Positions 46,129 through 57,862 of a stretch of 64,000 bases of DNA are shown piece by piece. The DNA lies in assembly GCF_033568475.1 (NCBI RefSeq), contig NC_133120.1:82912151-82976150 (forward strand), in the 5' to 3' direction. The position numbers were made by a program, and so were the translations under genes. This DNA is from Henckelia pumila. Its lineage: Eukaryota; Streptophyta; Magnoliopsida; Lamiales; Gesneriaceae. The notes beneath the pieces are model-generated. The model searched no databases. It had not been told where the DNA came from and was given only the letters and a program-made list of their open reading frames with translations. The number at the start of each line of letters is the position of its first letter. Position 1 is the stretch's first letter.

Positions 46129-48019
46129 TGAAAGAGTTGATGCCCCGCTAGCCAAGTTGTGGCTAAGGGCTTTGAGAGTCTCTTATTGTTAACAATCTTT
46201 GTTTAATATAATTTACATTCATTAATGAAATTTTCTTTATCTTTCTTCATAATGTTATATTGTGATATACTATTGTTCTTTTGATAAAGACCTTGAATAT
46301 ACTATAGTGTAAGTAAGATGAGATAGTGAATAAAGAGAGATCACTATCATGAAACACATCTTATAGTCACTGTATATTCTAAACAATTTCTATTCAATTG
46401 AGCCGTCCGCAAATAAGGATAAGGATCGCTCGAGATCGAGACTAGCATTTGCGATGCCAAGTACCACGTTTCATTGGTATGGAACATAGAGATGTTCAAA
46501 GCATGCAAATGGATATTCATATGATGAATGATCGAACTACCATATTCGGACTTTCCAAGTGGTTATTATTAATTGAGTGGATAAGTCCGCGGTTTTGGTT
46601 GTACATCATTAGTCCTTACTACTTGAAACATCATGGAGACTCTATATGCTAGTACTATACTTTGACTCGTTTACCGACTCTATGAGGGTCATCAGGTGTC
46701 GAGATTGGGTACAGTTACGACACATATAGGAGTCGATGCTTTGTTGTCAAGGATTCACCACACGATTGCGAGTGTGGATATCCTATGCGATCTGAGGAGA
46801 TATTAGTGTGACAAATCTCTGGCCAGAGTACTCGATGTGATTTAGGTTACTTGGTTTCCTAGTAGCACATGTGATGTCACTATTTGATCTTCAAGATGCA
46901 TTGCATAGTTATCGAATCTCGAACGACTCTCGATGTACCAATGGTTGTTGATTCGATCGGGATATATGGATGAAGGGACCGTACTGTACGCTAACCAAAA
47001 CATACTGGTTCTTGCAAGCACTATTAGTGATACCTAGGGAATCATGGGGCGATGTTGCTAGGCGCTCTTACCATGATTCGATGGATAAGTCGGAAATTGT
47101 TGTTCCGAGTCACAAGGAGTTGTGAGCCCACGGCTAGCTGTATCCCTGAACCATTGAGGGTCATACAAGTAATGGATTACTAATCCCCGTTGAGATAGTT
47201 AAATTTAAAGAGTTAAATTTAGCGAAAGAGAAGTTGGACTTCTTAACTAAAGGGAGTGAAATTTCCTAAAATGACATAGAGATGGACATTTTTGGAAATC
47301 ACTGAATTCAAATTCAGAAAAATTATCTTGACTTTAAAAGGTGCAGAAATGGTTTCTATGCACATTGGTAAAATCAGTTTATCAATCGGAGTCATGATGA
47401 ATTATATATTAATTTCTATAATAACAGGCTTGGCTTGTTGGGCTTAAGTCATGGATTATGGGCCCTAAGGAGTTAGTGTCCTAATAGACATATAACTTAA
47501 TCCAGTCTAGAAATTATATATATATATATATGTGTAATTTTCGAAAAACATTATTATTCCAACCTTGCAATTTTCGAAAATCACAATATATTTTCTAAGG
47601 GGGTTTTCGAAATTCCCTTCTTCTTTTTGAGAGAATTCAGTGTGTGATTTTTCTGAAAAATTACATTCTGAATTGACAGATCAAATCTGTTTAATCTCGT
47701 CGATAAACATCTGATTGATTTCTAGTGCAAGCAATCAGAGGGTTTTAGTTTTCTGTTCGTGGACTTAATTCAGGAGTTGATCGAGCGAGTCATCAGTTCC
47801 TGGGATTTACTACAAGAGCAAAAAATTCTGTTGGTGTCCATAATCAAGCCATAGCTTGAAGAGGTAAAATTTTAATTGTTATTATATTTTACATGTTGAT
47901 TTTAATCGTTACGATTTGATGCCCATGATATGGAATCGTTTCATATAAGAAAATAAAAATTTTTAAACTTCTGCTGCATCGGGTATCACATCTTTGATCC
48001 GAGAACGCGTGTTCCAACA
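46129..48019 (+). repeat. Copia LTR2, shared central LTR (1891 bp)
   Basis: Serves as the 3' LTR of unit 1 and the 5' LTR of unit 2. It is preceded by a polypurine tract and followed by a primer site, with no target duplication at either side. It agrees with LTR3 against LTR1 along its length. Confidence 0.9.
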
Positions 48020-48144
48020 GTGGTATCAAAGCCAAGTTGCTCTCAGATCAAACGATTAAAATTTATCGATTGTACAAAATTTTTAAGCCTCGGGTTTTTA
48101 GAAACAAAAACAAAATTTTTAAAAATAAATTTGAAGGGCAACAC

Positions 48145-48250
48145 GGGCAGCGATCGTCGCTGCCCAGGGCAGCGCTGGACGCTGCCCATGGGCAGCAACT
48201 TGATCGCTGCCCAGGGATCGTCGCTGGCCAAGGGCAGCGATAGGCTGCCC
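48145..48250. repeat. GC-rich dyad array in copia unit 2 leader
   Basis: GGGCAGCG or GGGCAGC starts at 48145, 48167, 48190 and 48232 (steps 22, 23, 42) and the complement CGCTGCCC at 48158, 48180 and 48205, so arms alternate and could form several competing hairpins. Unit 1 has only a single GGGCAGCG followed by GGGCTGC at the same place (~40793), so the array is expanded in unit 2 or contracted in unit 1. Confidence 0.85.
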
Positions 48251-51200
48251 ATGCCCGGGCCTCACGTGGGGGCGGGGCTGCCCGAGAACGTCCCGGGAAG
48301 CCCGAAAAATTAAAAAAATTATTTTTAAAAATTTTAAATTTTTGAAATTTTAGTTATGGTCCGATCGAAAATTTTTTTGATTGGTCCACGAGGCATTGGA
48401 TCAAATTGTTTGAGTCTGAAATTTTTAAAATTGATTTTTGGATAAATTTGAATTTTTGGAAAATTTATAAATTTTATCTGTTAAATTAGATTTTATAAAA
48501 TTAATTAGTTTGGTACAATTGATGATAAGATATGATCTTATAAATATATTAGATAAAATTTGATTTTATCTTTTTAATTAAATTGCCATTGCATGTTATC
48601 CAATGATTTAATTATTGAATTAAATATTGGATAAAAGGATGATCGATTGTCATGATAAATATTATAGGTGTATGCTAGGTTGTTTACATTTGGTTTTTAT
48701 TATTGTTGTTGGGTTTTATTAATGGGCTTGGTTTATAACCCAATTTGATTTGTCATTTGCAATAAAAATGGGCCTGGTTTATGGCCCGTTCCCACCCTTA
48801 AATATGTATCCCCTACTTGTCATCGAAATTTATTGTAAATTTATTAGACTTAGTGGGAGATAAAGATTTGAAGACAATGATGGGCCCAGCAGACAATAAA
48901 TACCAAATAAATGTAAATTGGAAGTTCAATGTAATAGGATTGCATTGCATACTTGCATATCACCTAGGATTGGACTTAGACTCGTGATTGACAACCATAG
49001 GTCGATTAGTTATTGGGGTCGATCATCCTTTATATAATATATGATATTATTGTTGTATGCATGTTTAGACTAAATTGCATGAATCCCGCAAACATACAAA
49101 TTATTTAAAGATGAGACAATTTTCAAAATTAAAATCTCTCATTTTAAATATGATTTAAAATTGATATCAAGATAAACAAAAGGGAATTTAAATATTGTTT
49201 AAATGTTCCTACCTTCCATCAACGATCAATGTATGAGATGCTACCCGCGGGCACGGTTCGACTCATATTATTGGGGGGCCCGTTCGTCGGAAAGCTGTAC
49301 ATTGGATCAACACATGTTGTAAGTTGGATGAAACTCCCATGGGATTGGCTCATATTATTGGGAATCCACATGACGACCGTCCATCACAACTTAATATTGA
49401 TGGGTCATCTTGACATGTCACAATAAACGGCGTCATATTATTGGGTCCTTATTGGACATGAGGTAAAAGAATGGGGGTTGCTTTGGAAGCAATTGGGTTC
49501 TACCTTTTGAAAATTATGGTTGACTGATATTATTCGGGACTATGATTTGTCAATTGGACTCCATGTTTCCACTAAGGAAACCAGTTTTTCGTTTTCACTA
49601 GAGGGTAGTGAAATTGTTAAAATAGTGGGAGTGAAATTCATAAAATAAATCTTGCCATATTTTATGTCTTAGTAAATTAATTAAGCAATCACTGATTATT
49701 GTCTGTTTCTTTTCAGTATTTCATTACAATGAATTCGCGCAATCCACTATTCTCAATTCTCGAACAAAACAAACTGACTGGCGCAAACTATACAGAATGG
49801 TTCCGTAAGTTAAAGATTGTTCTAAGTTCGGAAAAGGTTTTCTACGTGTTAAAAAAGCCTTCTCCGAAAGAAGCCCCAGCTGATGTGAGTCCGGAAGAAT
49901 TGGCCAAACTTGAAAAATGGTGGGACCATGATATCAAGGCCAAATGTTACATGCAGGCTTCGATGTCTGATGAACTTCAGAGGCGATTTGAGAATGCAGT
50001 GAATGCTGCTGACATTTACGATACTCTCAAGGAACTTTTTGGAGCTCAGTCAAGATCGGAGAGATATGTCACCGTCAAAGATCTCATGACATGCCGCATG
50101 CGAGATGGGACTTCGGTCCGTGAGCATGGGGTACACATGATTGGGCTCATTGAAAAGTTGGTAACACTCGATTTGACATTGGAGCACGAACTGAATGCGG
50201 ACTAGTTACTTCTTTCACTTCCTTCATCGTTTGACGGTTTTGTGATGAACTTCAATATGAACAAGATAGAGGCCACCCTTGAAGAGATGGTCAATATGCT
50301 TGTCACATATGAGGCCACATTAAAGAAGGATAAACCGGTATTTTTTGTTGGTTCCTCTTCTAACTCTAAGAAGGGGCCAAGTGGAAAGGGTAAGAAACGT
50401 TCTGCCCCACCCAAGAAAACTGTGCCAAAGAAGAAGAACAAAACAAAGGCTTCAAACGTGAACAGATCTGAAGACGTTTGCCATCACTGCAAGAAACCCT
50501 ATAATTGGAAACGTAACTGCAAAGAATATCTCGAGCAGTTGCGAACTGCAGAGGGTATGTTTTACATTGAAATAAATGTTTCACTTAATACTACTTCTTG
50601 GGTATTGGATACCGGATGTGGATCTCACATTTGCAATGATTTGCAGGTGATGACAAGAAGTTGTAAGCTTAGAATGGGTGAGACCCACTTAAGGCTCGGA
50701 AATGGTTATAGAGTTGAAGCCAAAGCTGTGGGAGACGTTTATTTAGTTTTGCAGAACAATTTTAAGTTACTTTTGAGAGATGTTTTATTTGTGCCAAATT
50801 TGGTTAAAAACATTATTTCTGTTTCTATGCTTGATAGAAATGGTTTTTTTTGAAATTTTGTGAATGAGATTTGCAATATTTACAAGAATGAATGTTTGAT
50901 TGGATGTGGACAACTTGAAAACGATCTATATAACTTAAAATTAAAAGACGTACCAATTAATTATGTTGATAAACCGGCAACAACAAATAAAAGGAAAAAC
51001 GATAGTCAAAACCCGGCAAACCTTTGGCATGCTAGGCTAGGTCATATTTCCTCAAGGAAGGATGAACAAGCTAGTGGGAGAGGGCATGTTTGATATGTCT
51101 GATATTAACTCTCTACCAACTTGTGAGTCCTGCCTAAAAGGAAAAATGACTAAAACTCCTTTCAAAGGAAAACCTGAGCGTAGTCAAAATCTGTTGGATT

Positions 51201-53460
51201 TGATCCATACAGATGTTTGCGGCCCATTTAGTATTGATACTAAATTTAGTCACACCTACTTCATTACCTTTACTGATGATTATTCTAGGTACGGGTATTT
51301 ATATTTGATGAAATATAAGTCTGAATTATTTGAAAAGTTCAAAGAATTCAAGGCTGAAGTAGAAAATAAACTAGGTAAAAGTATTAAAGCACTTCGATCG
51401 GATCGAGGTGGAGAATACTTAAGTACCGAGTTTTTGGGCTATCTAAAAGAGAATGAGATTCTCTCTCAGCGGACTCCTCCTATGACACCTCAGCTAAATG
51501 GTGTTTCGGAGCGTCGCAATTGAACATTGTTGGACATGGTTCAATCTATGATGAGCTTCACTGAGCTTCCACCTTCGTTTTGGGGCTATGCGCTTGAAAC
51601 GGCGGTATTGTTGTTGAACAATGTCCACACTAAAGCAGTGAACAAAACTCCATATGAATTATGGACTGGAAAAACTTCTAAGTATTCGTACTTGAGGATT
51701 TGAGGATGTCCTGCTTATGTGAAGCAGACAGTGGGAGATAAGTTGGATAGTCGATCCACCTTATGTTATTTTGTAGGGTATCCGAAGAATTCAATCGGAT
51801 ATTATTTCTATCATCCTACTGAAACAAAAGTGTTTGTTTCAAGGAATTCCACCTTCATGGAGAAGGAGTTCTTACTTGATAAGAAAGGCAAGATGATGGA
51901 ACTTGAAGAAATTCTAGAAGAACCTGAGATACAAAATAACGATCCCACACCTCAGGAACCATTAAACGACACGCCTCTTTCTAGAAGATCCGAGAGGACT
52001 TCTAGACCTTCTATTCGATATGGTTTACTTCTTGAAGGGGATCAAAGTGAACCCGACATTGGATGTGATCCAAGAAACTTCAAGGAAGAAATTTCTAATG
52101 CGGATTCGAATTTATGGCTTGAAGCTATGCAGTCGGAAATAGACTCGATGCATACAAACCAAGTTTGGTCTTTAGTAGATCCTCCTGATGGAATTGTTCC
52201 AATAGGGTGTAATGGATATACAAGAAAAAACTTGGACCTGATGGTAAGGTATTGACCTACAAGGCACGATTGGTGGCAAAATGTTATACTGAAAGACAAG
52301 GTGTTGACTATGATGAAACCTTTTCACCAGTCGCAATGTTCAAATCCATAAGAATCCTTATTGTCATAGCAGCGTGGTATGACTATGAGATATGACAAAT
52401 GGATGTGAAGACTGCATTTCTTAATGGAAACATTAAGGAAGAGATTTATATGATGCAGCCTGAGAGATTCACATCCATGGAAAGCGAGCATAAGGTATGC
52501 AAGCTTCAGAGATCAATTTATGGTCTCAAACAGGCATCAAGAAGTTGAAATCAGAAATTTGATGAAACAATAAAGAACTTTGGTTTCATCAAGAACCCGG
52601 AGGAACCATGCGTGTACAAGAAAGTAGTTAAGGATGCTGTGACGTTCTTAGTGCTTTATGTTGATGACATTCTACTCATTGGGAATGATGTAGGGATGTT
52701 GCAGTCAACAAAGATATGGTTATTAGGTAGATTCTCGATGAAGGACTTAGGTAAGGCGTCCTATATTCTAGGAATACAGATCTATAGAGATAGATCTAAG
52801 AGAATGATATGACTCACTCAAGCTACCTACATCGACACTATATTGAAGAGGTTCTCTATGGATGAGTCCAAGAGAGGACATCTACCTATGTGTCATGGAG
52901 TTTCTCTATCTAAGTCTATGTCTCCCAAGACTGACGAAGAGATAGAGAAAATGACACACATACCATATGCATCAGTCATAGGTAGTATCATGTATGAGAT
53001 GATATCTACCAGATCGGATGTAGCCTTTGATCTGAGTGTCACGAGCAGATATCAGGCCAATCCCGGTCAAATGCATTGGAAAGCTGTGAAGGATATTCTA
53101 AAGTACTTGAGAAAGACTAAGAATATATTTATGGTTTATGGGGAAGAGAATTGAAATTGGAAGGCTATACCGACTCTAGCCTCCAAAGTGACGTGGATGA
53201 CTCGAAGTCAACCTCTGGATTTGTATTCATGCTCAATGGCGGTGCTGTCTCTTGGAAGAGTTCCAAACAGGATACCACAACGGATTCCACCACTGAGGTA
53301 GAATACATTGCAGCATCAGCTGCTGCTAAAGAGGCCGTTTGGATGAGGAATTTCGTCCAAGAGTTGGGCGTAATTTCTGAAGCTCTTGGTCCAGTCACGG
53401 TGTACTGTGACAACACTGGTGTCGTTGCTCAGGCAAAGAAACCAATGTCTCATCAAAAAT

Positions 53461-54803
53461 TGATGAGTGCAATTTATGCACTTATATTTTATATGATTTA
53501 GCTTGGCTTTTGTTGTGTTTTGAGCGATATTATGCATTTCCCTTGTTGTTTGTGTTGTTTGCAGGAATTTAAGTGTTATTCATTTTAATCGGCCAAAAGA
53601 AATGAAAAGGAGGTGAAAAAGAGTTGAAGAACAAAGAAATAAAATTGCCCAGACTAGCGCCCCAGTGCTACAAGCCAAGCGCTCCAGCGCTACACAGAGC
53701 CTTCCGAAGGGTGAAAAGTCGAAGAAATAGCGCTCCAGCGCTATCAAACCAGCGCTCCAGCGCTGTTGAGGAAATTGGACGGGCGCTCCAGCGCCAATGA
53801 CTAGCGCTCCAGCGCTGGCAATCCTAAAATTTGGAAAGTTTTTGATCGAGTTTAAGAAAGAATTTTAAGGCTTATTCTGAGGGATACGAGGGTTAGAGAG
53901 AATTTTTCAGAGCATAAGACGGCTATTGAGCGATTGGAAGTGCACAAGAGCTTGAGAATTCGGTACGAAGACGGAAGACGGCGGCATCCGGCGACGGAGA
54001 AGCTTCATTCTAATTCGTTCTAGTTTCACTTTGAACTCTGTTTTTCTTAGTTTATGGATTGTTGGAAAAACATGAGTTATTTGATTTTGAATTGCGTTAT
54101 GAACTAATTTCTTAGTCTAGAGGTAGACGGATCTTGACTGGAAACCATGATTGACATATTTTGATTTATATATTTAAATTTCTTCACACAGTTTATTTGT
54201 GTTTTCCTGATCTTAATGCTTTCAACTTACTGGCCATAGATTGAATGATATTTTATTTAGAATCTATCACTCGAGAGAGGAGATTTTGAATACGACATAG
54301 GAAAATACATCTTTGGTGTTTATACTGTTCGAGAGGCATATAACTCCATAGAAGTCGTTATAAGAATTCATGTGCTATTTAACGGATTTAATAATTGAAC
54401 TTTGATAGAGATATTGAGTTTGTTATTGAATACGAATTTTTGCTTGACACTCGAGAGATGTAGTAGAAAATAATAGGGATTCTTGGCTAATAAACTAGAA
54501 GATTTTATAATTGAACAATCATTAGAAATAAATTGTGGTGTACAGTCAAGTGAAGTCGAACCTCTAGCATTCATCGCTTATTGAATTTTTTCTCGTGAAC
54601 TCGTGGTTATTTAGTTTTGTTTCTTGCAAATTTTAGTTTTATAAAAATCAAATCAACTTCGTAGCTCTACATAGGATTATGATTATATTAGTTGCAAATA
54701 TTTGATATAATATCATTTATTCATTCTCTGTGGGAACGATCTGGACTTAAATTCCTGTATTATAACTTGACATCGTGCGCTTGCGAGCGAAAAACACGCA
54801 ACA
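53461..54803 (+). repeat. 5' LTR of the Athila/Tat-like element
   Basis: 1343 bp, TG...CA termini. Its last 282 bp match 57380-57661. It contains the palindrome array 53656-53816. Confidence 0.85.
53656..53816. repeat. AGCGCTCCAGCGCT doublet array
   Basis: Six copies of AGCGCTCCAGCGCT or close variants start at 53656, 53678, 53729, 53751, 53782 and 53803. They form three doublets with inner spacing 22, 22 and 21 bp; doublets start 73 and 53 bp apart. Each word is a dyad (AGCGCT-CC-AGCGCT, itself made of two palindromic hexamers). Spacers differ in sequence. Confidence 0.92.
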
Positions 54804-54809
54804 AGTTTT

Positions 54810-54827
54810 TGGCGCCGTTGCCGGGGA
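54810..54827 (+). other. Primer binding site, Athila/Tat-like element
   Basis: TGGCGCCGTTGCCGGGGA lies six bases after the LTR end. This primer-site sequence is a hallmark of Athila/Tat/Ogre-type plant elements (reported as matching tRNA-Asp). Confidence 0.8.
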
Positions 54828-54898
54828 ATGAATTTTATTTGATTTATATTAAATTGTGCTAATTAGTCTTAATTTTGATTTAGAGCATTTTATTTTAT

Positions 54899-57442
54899 TT
54901 GTTGGTTCTAATGTTAAATTATTATTATTTTTTGTCTATGCAGTTTATGCGAAAAAGCCAAAGTTTCGACTCACTGCTCTTTGATCCGGAAATCGAGAAA
55001 ACTGCTAAAGCTTTGCGAAAATCTAGAAGAGAAGAGTTGCAACAAATGGCTGAAGAAAGAGAAAGGGAAAGAGCTGTCAATAATGCTCAGGTGCCGATCA
55101 GAGATCACTTTCGACCGGTGATCAATACACATTATTCTGGGATTGCTCGGCAGAACATCACGGCGAATAACTTTGAATTGAAGCCAGCTCTGATTAGTAT
55201 GGTGCAGCAGAATCAGTTCAGGGGTGCAGCTACTGAAGATCCAAATTTGCACCTGCGTATTTTTTTGGAGATTGCTGACACAGTAAAGATTCATGGTGTT
55301 ACTGAGGACACAATCAAACTACGATTGTTCCCATTCTCTCTTAGGGACAATGCTCGTAGTTGGTTGCAATCACTACCTCTTGGGAGTATCACTACATGGG
55401 ATGATATGGCTTCCAAATTTTTGGCTAAGTATTTTCCACCTGCTAAGTCGGCTCAGTTGAAAATAGAGATTACTACATTCAAACAGCAAGATTTTGAGCA
55501 GTTGTATGAAGCCTGGGAGTGGTACAAGGAGTTGCTTAGAAAGTGTCCAAACCATAATTTTCCGGACTGGGAACAGATTGAATTATTCTACAATGGTTTG
55601 AATGGGCCAACTCGTATTTCTGTGGATGCTGCAGCTGGAGGTTCGATATTTTCTAAATTTCCTGAACAGGCTTATGAGATGCTTGAGCAAATGACTGTTA
55701 ACAGTTATCAGTGGCCTAGTGAGAGATCTGCAATAAGGAAGCCTGCTGCTGGAATTCATGAAGTGGATGCATTCACTGCTTTGACTGATCAGATGGCTAC
55801 TATTTCTACACAGTTGGCTGTACTGACCAAAGGGAATCAAAGTTCTAATGAGACAGCATCACTGGCGACTGCCGTAAATTTTGCTGATGGATTTGAGAGT
55901 GTGGAGCAAGCTCAATATGTGAACAATAGGAATTACAACAATTATCGAGGTAATCTTGTACCCAATCAGTATCATCCTAGTTTGCGTAATCATGAGAATT
56001 TTTCTTATGCAAACAATAAGAATGTGTTGAATCCTCCACCTGGGTTCAATACTCAGAATGGTGAGGGTAAGGCATCGTTGGAAGATTTGGTGGGTAGTTT
56101 TATTGCAGAATCATCCACAAGATTTAAGAGGAATGAAAATAGGCTTGACAGTATGGAGACACACTTGACCAATGTGAGCGCTTCTATGAAAAATCTTGAA
56201 ACACAAATTGGTCAACTGGCTAATGCATTGAATAATCAGCAGAGAGGTGTGTTTCCTAGCAATACTGAGGTTAATCCTAGGGAGCAATGTAAGATTGTTA
56301 CTCTTAGAAGTGGTAAAGAAATTGGGACTGATAATCCAAAGGCAGTGGATGATGAGGAAGTTAATGAGATTGTGGTGGAGTCCGAAAATTCTGATAGCAA
56401 AAATTCCAGCAAGTCTGCAGTTGTTCCTGAGAAATCGCTTGTGTCAAAAGCTGTTCTACCATATCCTCAGCGGTTCAAGAAGAAAGCATTAGATGAGAGG
56501 TTTTCTAAGTTTCTTGACATTTTCAAGAAAATTCATATTAATATTCCATTCGCTGATGCTTTGGAGCAGATGCCACACTATGCTAAATTCATGAAGGATG
56601 TGATGGCGAGGAAGAGAAAGCTTGAAGAGTTTGAAACAGTGAAGTTGACAGAGGAGTGCAGGCCCATCCTACAAAAGAAATTGCCACAGAAACTGAAAGA
56701 CCCAGGGAGTTTCACTATTCCTTGTATTATTGGTGGTGCGACTGTTAATAGGGCATTATGTGATTTAGGTGCAAGTATTAATTTAATGTCTTTGTCTATT
56801 TTCAGGTCTTTGGAGCTTGGCGAGGTGAAACCAACCACGATTACTCTGCAATTGGCTGATCGTTCTCTTACTTATCCTAGAGGAGTTGTGGAAGATGTAC
56901 TGTTAAAAGTAGATAAGTTTATTTTTCCTGCTGACTTTGTAGTGCTTGATATGGAAGAAGATCAAGATGTCCCTCTAATTTTGGGGAGACCATTCTTGGT
57001 GACTGGCAGAGCGTTAATTGATGTGCAGGAGGGTGAAATAACTCTACGAGTTGGTGGTGATGCTGTCACTTTCAATATCTATAAAACCATGAAATACCAA
57101 GAGGAGGTACATTCTTGTAATCGCATTGATTTATCTAATTCTTATGAGAATAATTTTTGTGCAGGATTGGAATTGGAGGACGTTTTGGCGAGGTGCTTAA
57201 TTAATTCCATAACCCAATTTGATGGGGATGATTGGGAACTTAGAGAGCAATTTCTCGCTCTTGAAAGCTTGCCAAAGGAAAAAGATGGCCAAGAAAAAAT
57301 TGAATCATTGTCTTCGGAAGTCGAAAAAGAGGTATCAGTTTCTACTCCTGAATTGAAAGAACTGCCTGGTCATTTATGTTTAGAAATAAATTGTGGTGTA
57401 CAGTCAAGTGAAGTCGAACCTCTAGCATTCATCGCTTATTGA
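54899..57442 (+). CDS. Ty3 gag-protease open frame ending in LTR sequence, 847 aa
   Basis: An uninterrupted frame. The true start is probably one of the Mets at residues 14 or 17 (M-Q-F-M-R-K-S). Residues ~90-270 are the plant Ty3 Gag capsid domain (E-D-P-N-L-H-L-R, L-F-P-F-S-L-R-D, F-L-A-K-Y-F-P-P), followed by a helical region. An aspartic protease-like domain lies near 600-740, with C-D-L-G-A-S-I-N-L-M as the active-site loop and a later L-I-L-G-R-P-F-L. In intact relatives the frame continues into RT after an E-L-K-E-L-P-x-H-L motif. Here that motif is joined straight to LTR-derived codons (last ~21 residues), so the stop is in LTR sequence. It could still yield Gag and protease but cannot move alone. 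Confidence 0.85.
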   Translation: MLVLMLNYYYFLSMQFMRKSQSFDSLLFDPEIEKTAKALRKSRREELQQMAEERERERAVNNAQVPIRDHFRPVINTHYSGIARQNITANNFELKPALISMVQQNQFRGAATEDPNLHLRIFLEIADTVKIHGVTEDTIKLRLFPFSLRDNARSWLQSLPLGSITTWDDMASKFLAKYFPPAKSAQLKIEITTFKQQDFEQLYEAWEWYKELLRKCPNHNFPDWEQIELFYNGLNGPTRISVDAAAGGSIFSKFPEQAYEMLEQMTVNSYQWPSERSAIRKPAAGIHEVDAFTALTDQMATISTQLAVLTKGNQSSNETASLATAVNFADGFESVEQAQYVNNRNYNNYRGNLVPNQYHPSLRNHENFSYANNKNVLNPPPGFNTQNGEGKASLEDLVGSFIAESSTRFKRNENRLDSMETHLTNVSASMKNLETQIGQLANALNNQQRGVFPSNTEVNPREQCKIVTLRSGKEIGTDNPKAVDDEEVNEIVVESENSDSKNSSKSAVVPEKSLVSKAVLPYPQRFKKKALDERFSKFLDIFKKIHINIPFADALEQMPHYAKFMKDVMARKRKLEEFETVKLTEECRPILQKKLPQKLKDPGSFTIPCIIGGATVNRALCDLGASINLMSLSIFRSLELGEVKPTTITLQLADRSLTYPRGVVEDVLLKVDKFIFPADFVVLDMEEDQDVPLILGRPFLVTGRALIDVQEGEITLRVGGDAVTFNIYKTMKYQEEVHSCNRIDLSNSYENNFCAGLELEDVLARCLINSITQFDGDDWELREQFLALESLPKEKDGQEKIESLSSEVEKEVSVSTPELKELPGHLCLEINCGVQSSEVEPLAFIAY

Positions 57443-57661
57443 ATTTTTTCTCGTGAACTCGTGGTTATTTAGTTTTGTTTCTTGCAAATTTTAGTTTTAT
57501 AAAAATCAAATCAACTTCGTAGCTCTACATAGGATTATGATTATATTAGTTGCAAATATTTGATATAATATCATTTATTCATTCTCTGTGGGAATGATCT
57601 GGACTTAAATTCCTGTATTATAACTTGACATCGTGCGCTTGCGAGCGAAAAACACGCAACA
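57380..57661 (+). repeat. Truncated 3' LTR (282 bp)
   Basis: Matches 54522-54803 with one difference seen (C/T at 54737 versus 57595). Its right end and target duplication are intact; its left ~1.06 kb is deleted together with pol. Confidence 0.9.
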
Positions 57662-57862
57662 AAGATCCAAACACATACTGAGGAAATACCACATCATCAG
57701 GGAGATCGTGGAAAGAGGAGACATCACTGTCGAGAGAGTGACCTCTGCAGACAATATCGCTGATCCACTTACTAAGCCCTTGCTAGGACCATTGTTTGAC
57801 AAACATCGCGAAGCAATGGGACTACGTAGTATGACTAGTTGGCTATAGGGCAAGTGAGAGAT

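Larger units (their letters stand above)
53461..57661 (+). mobile_element. Athila/Tat-like Ty3 element, internally deleted
   Basis: A 4.2-kb insertion in copia unit 2. The 5' LTR is 53461-54803 (TGATGAGTGC ... CGCAACA). The primer site TGGCGCCGTTGCCGGGGA (54810-54827) is of the kind typical of Athila/Tat elements. One gag-protease frame follows, then only the last 282 bp of a 3' LTR (57380-57661). The target duplication is AAGAT at 57662-57666 and AAAAT at 53456-53460, one transition apart; uninterrupted unit 1 has AAGAT there. RT, RNase H, integrase and ~1.06 kb of 3' LTR are gone. The 282-bp LTR parts differ at one site that I could find, so the insertion is young. Confidence 0.85.
49729..57848 (+). 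pseudogene. Copia gag-pol, unit 2 (broken and split)
   Basis: The same gene as unit 1, from M-N-S-R-N-P at 49729 to 53455, then interrupted inside RNase H by the Ty3 element 53461-57661 and resumed at 57662-57848. Unit-specific breaks: TAG 50203, TGA 50851, one-base gain near 51060, TGA 51521, one-base loss near 52213, TGA near 52393 and TGA near 52546. Breaks shared with unit 1: TGA 51701 (in the conserved G-C-P-A-Y-V block), TGA 52810 and the frame slip with TGA 53152. The protease Trp-Val-Leu-Asp-Thr-Gly motif and Y-V-D-D are still readable. Confidence 0.9.
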
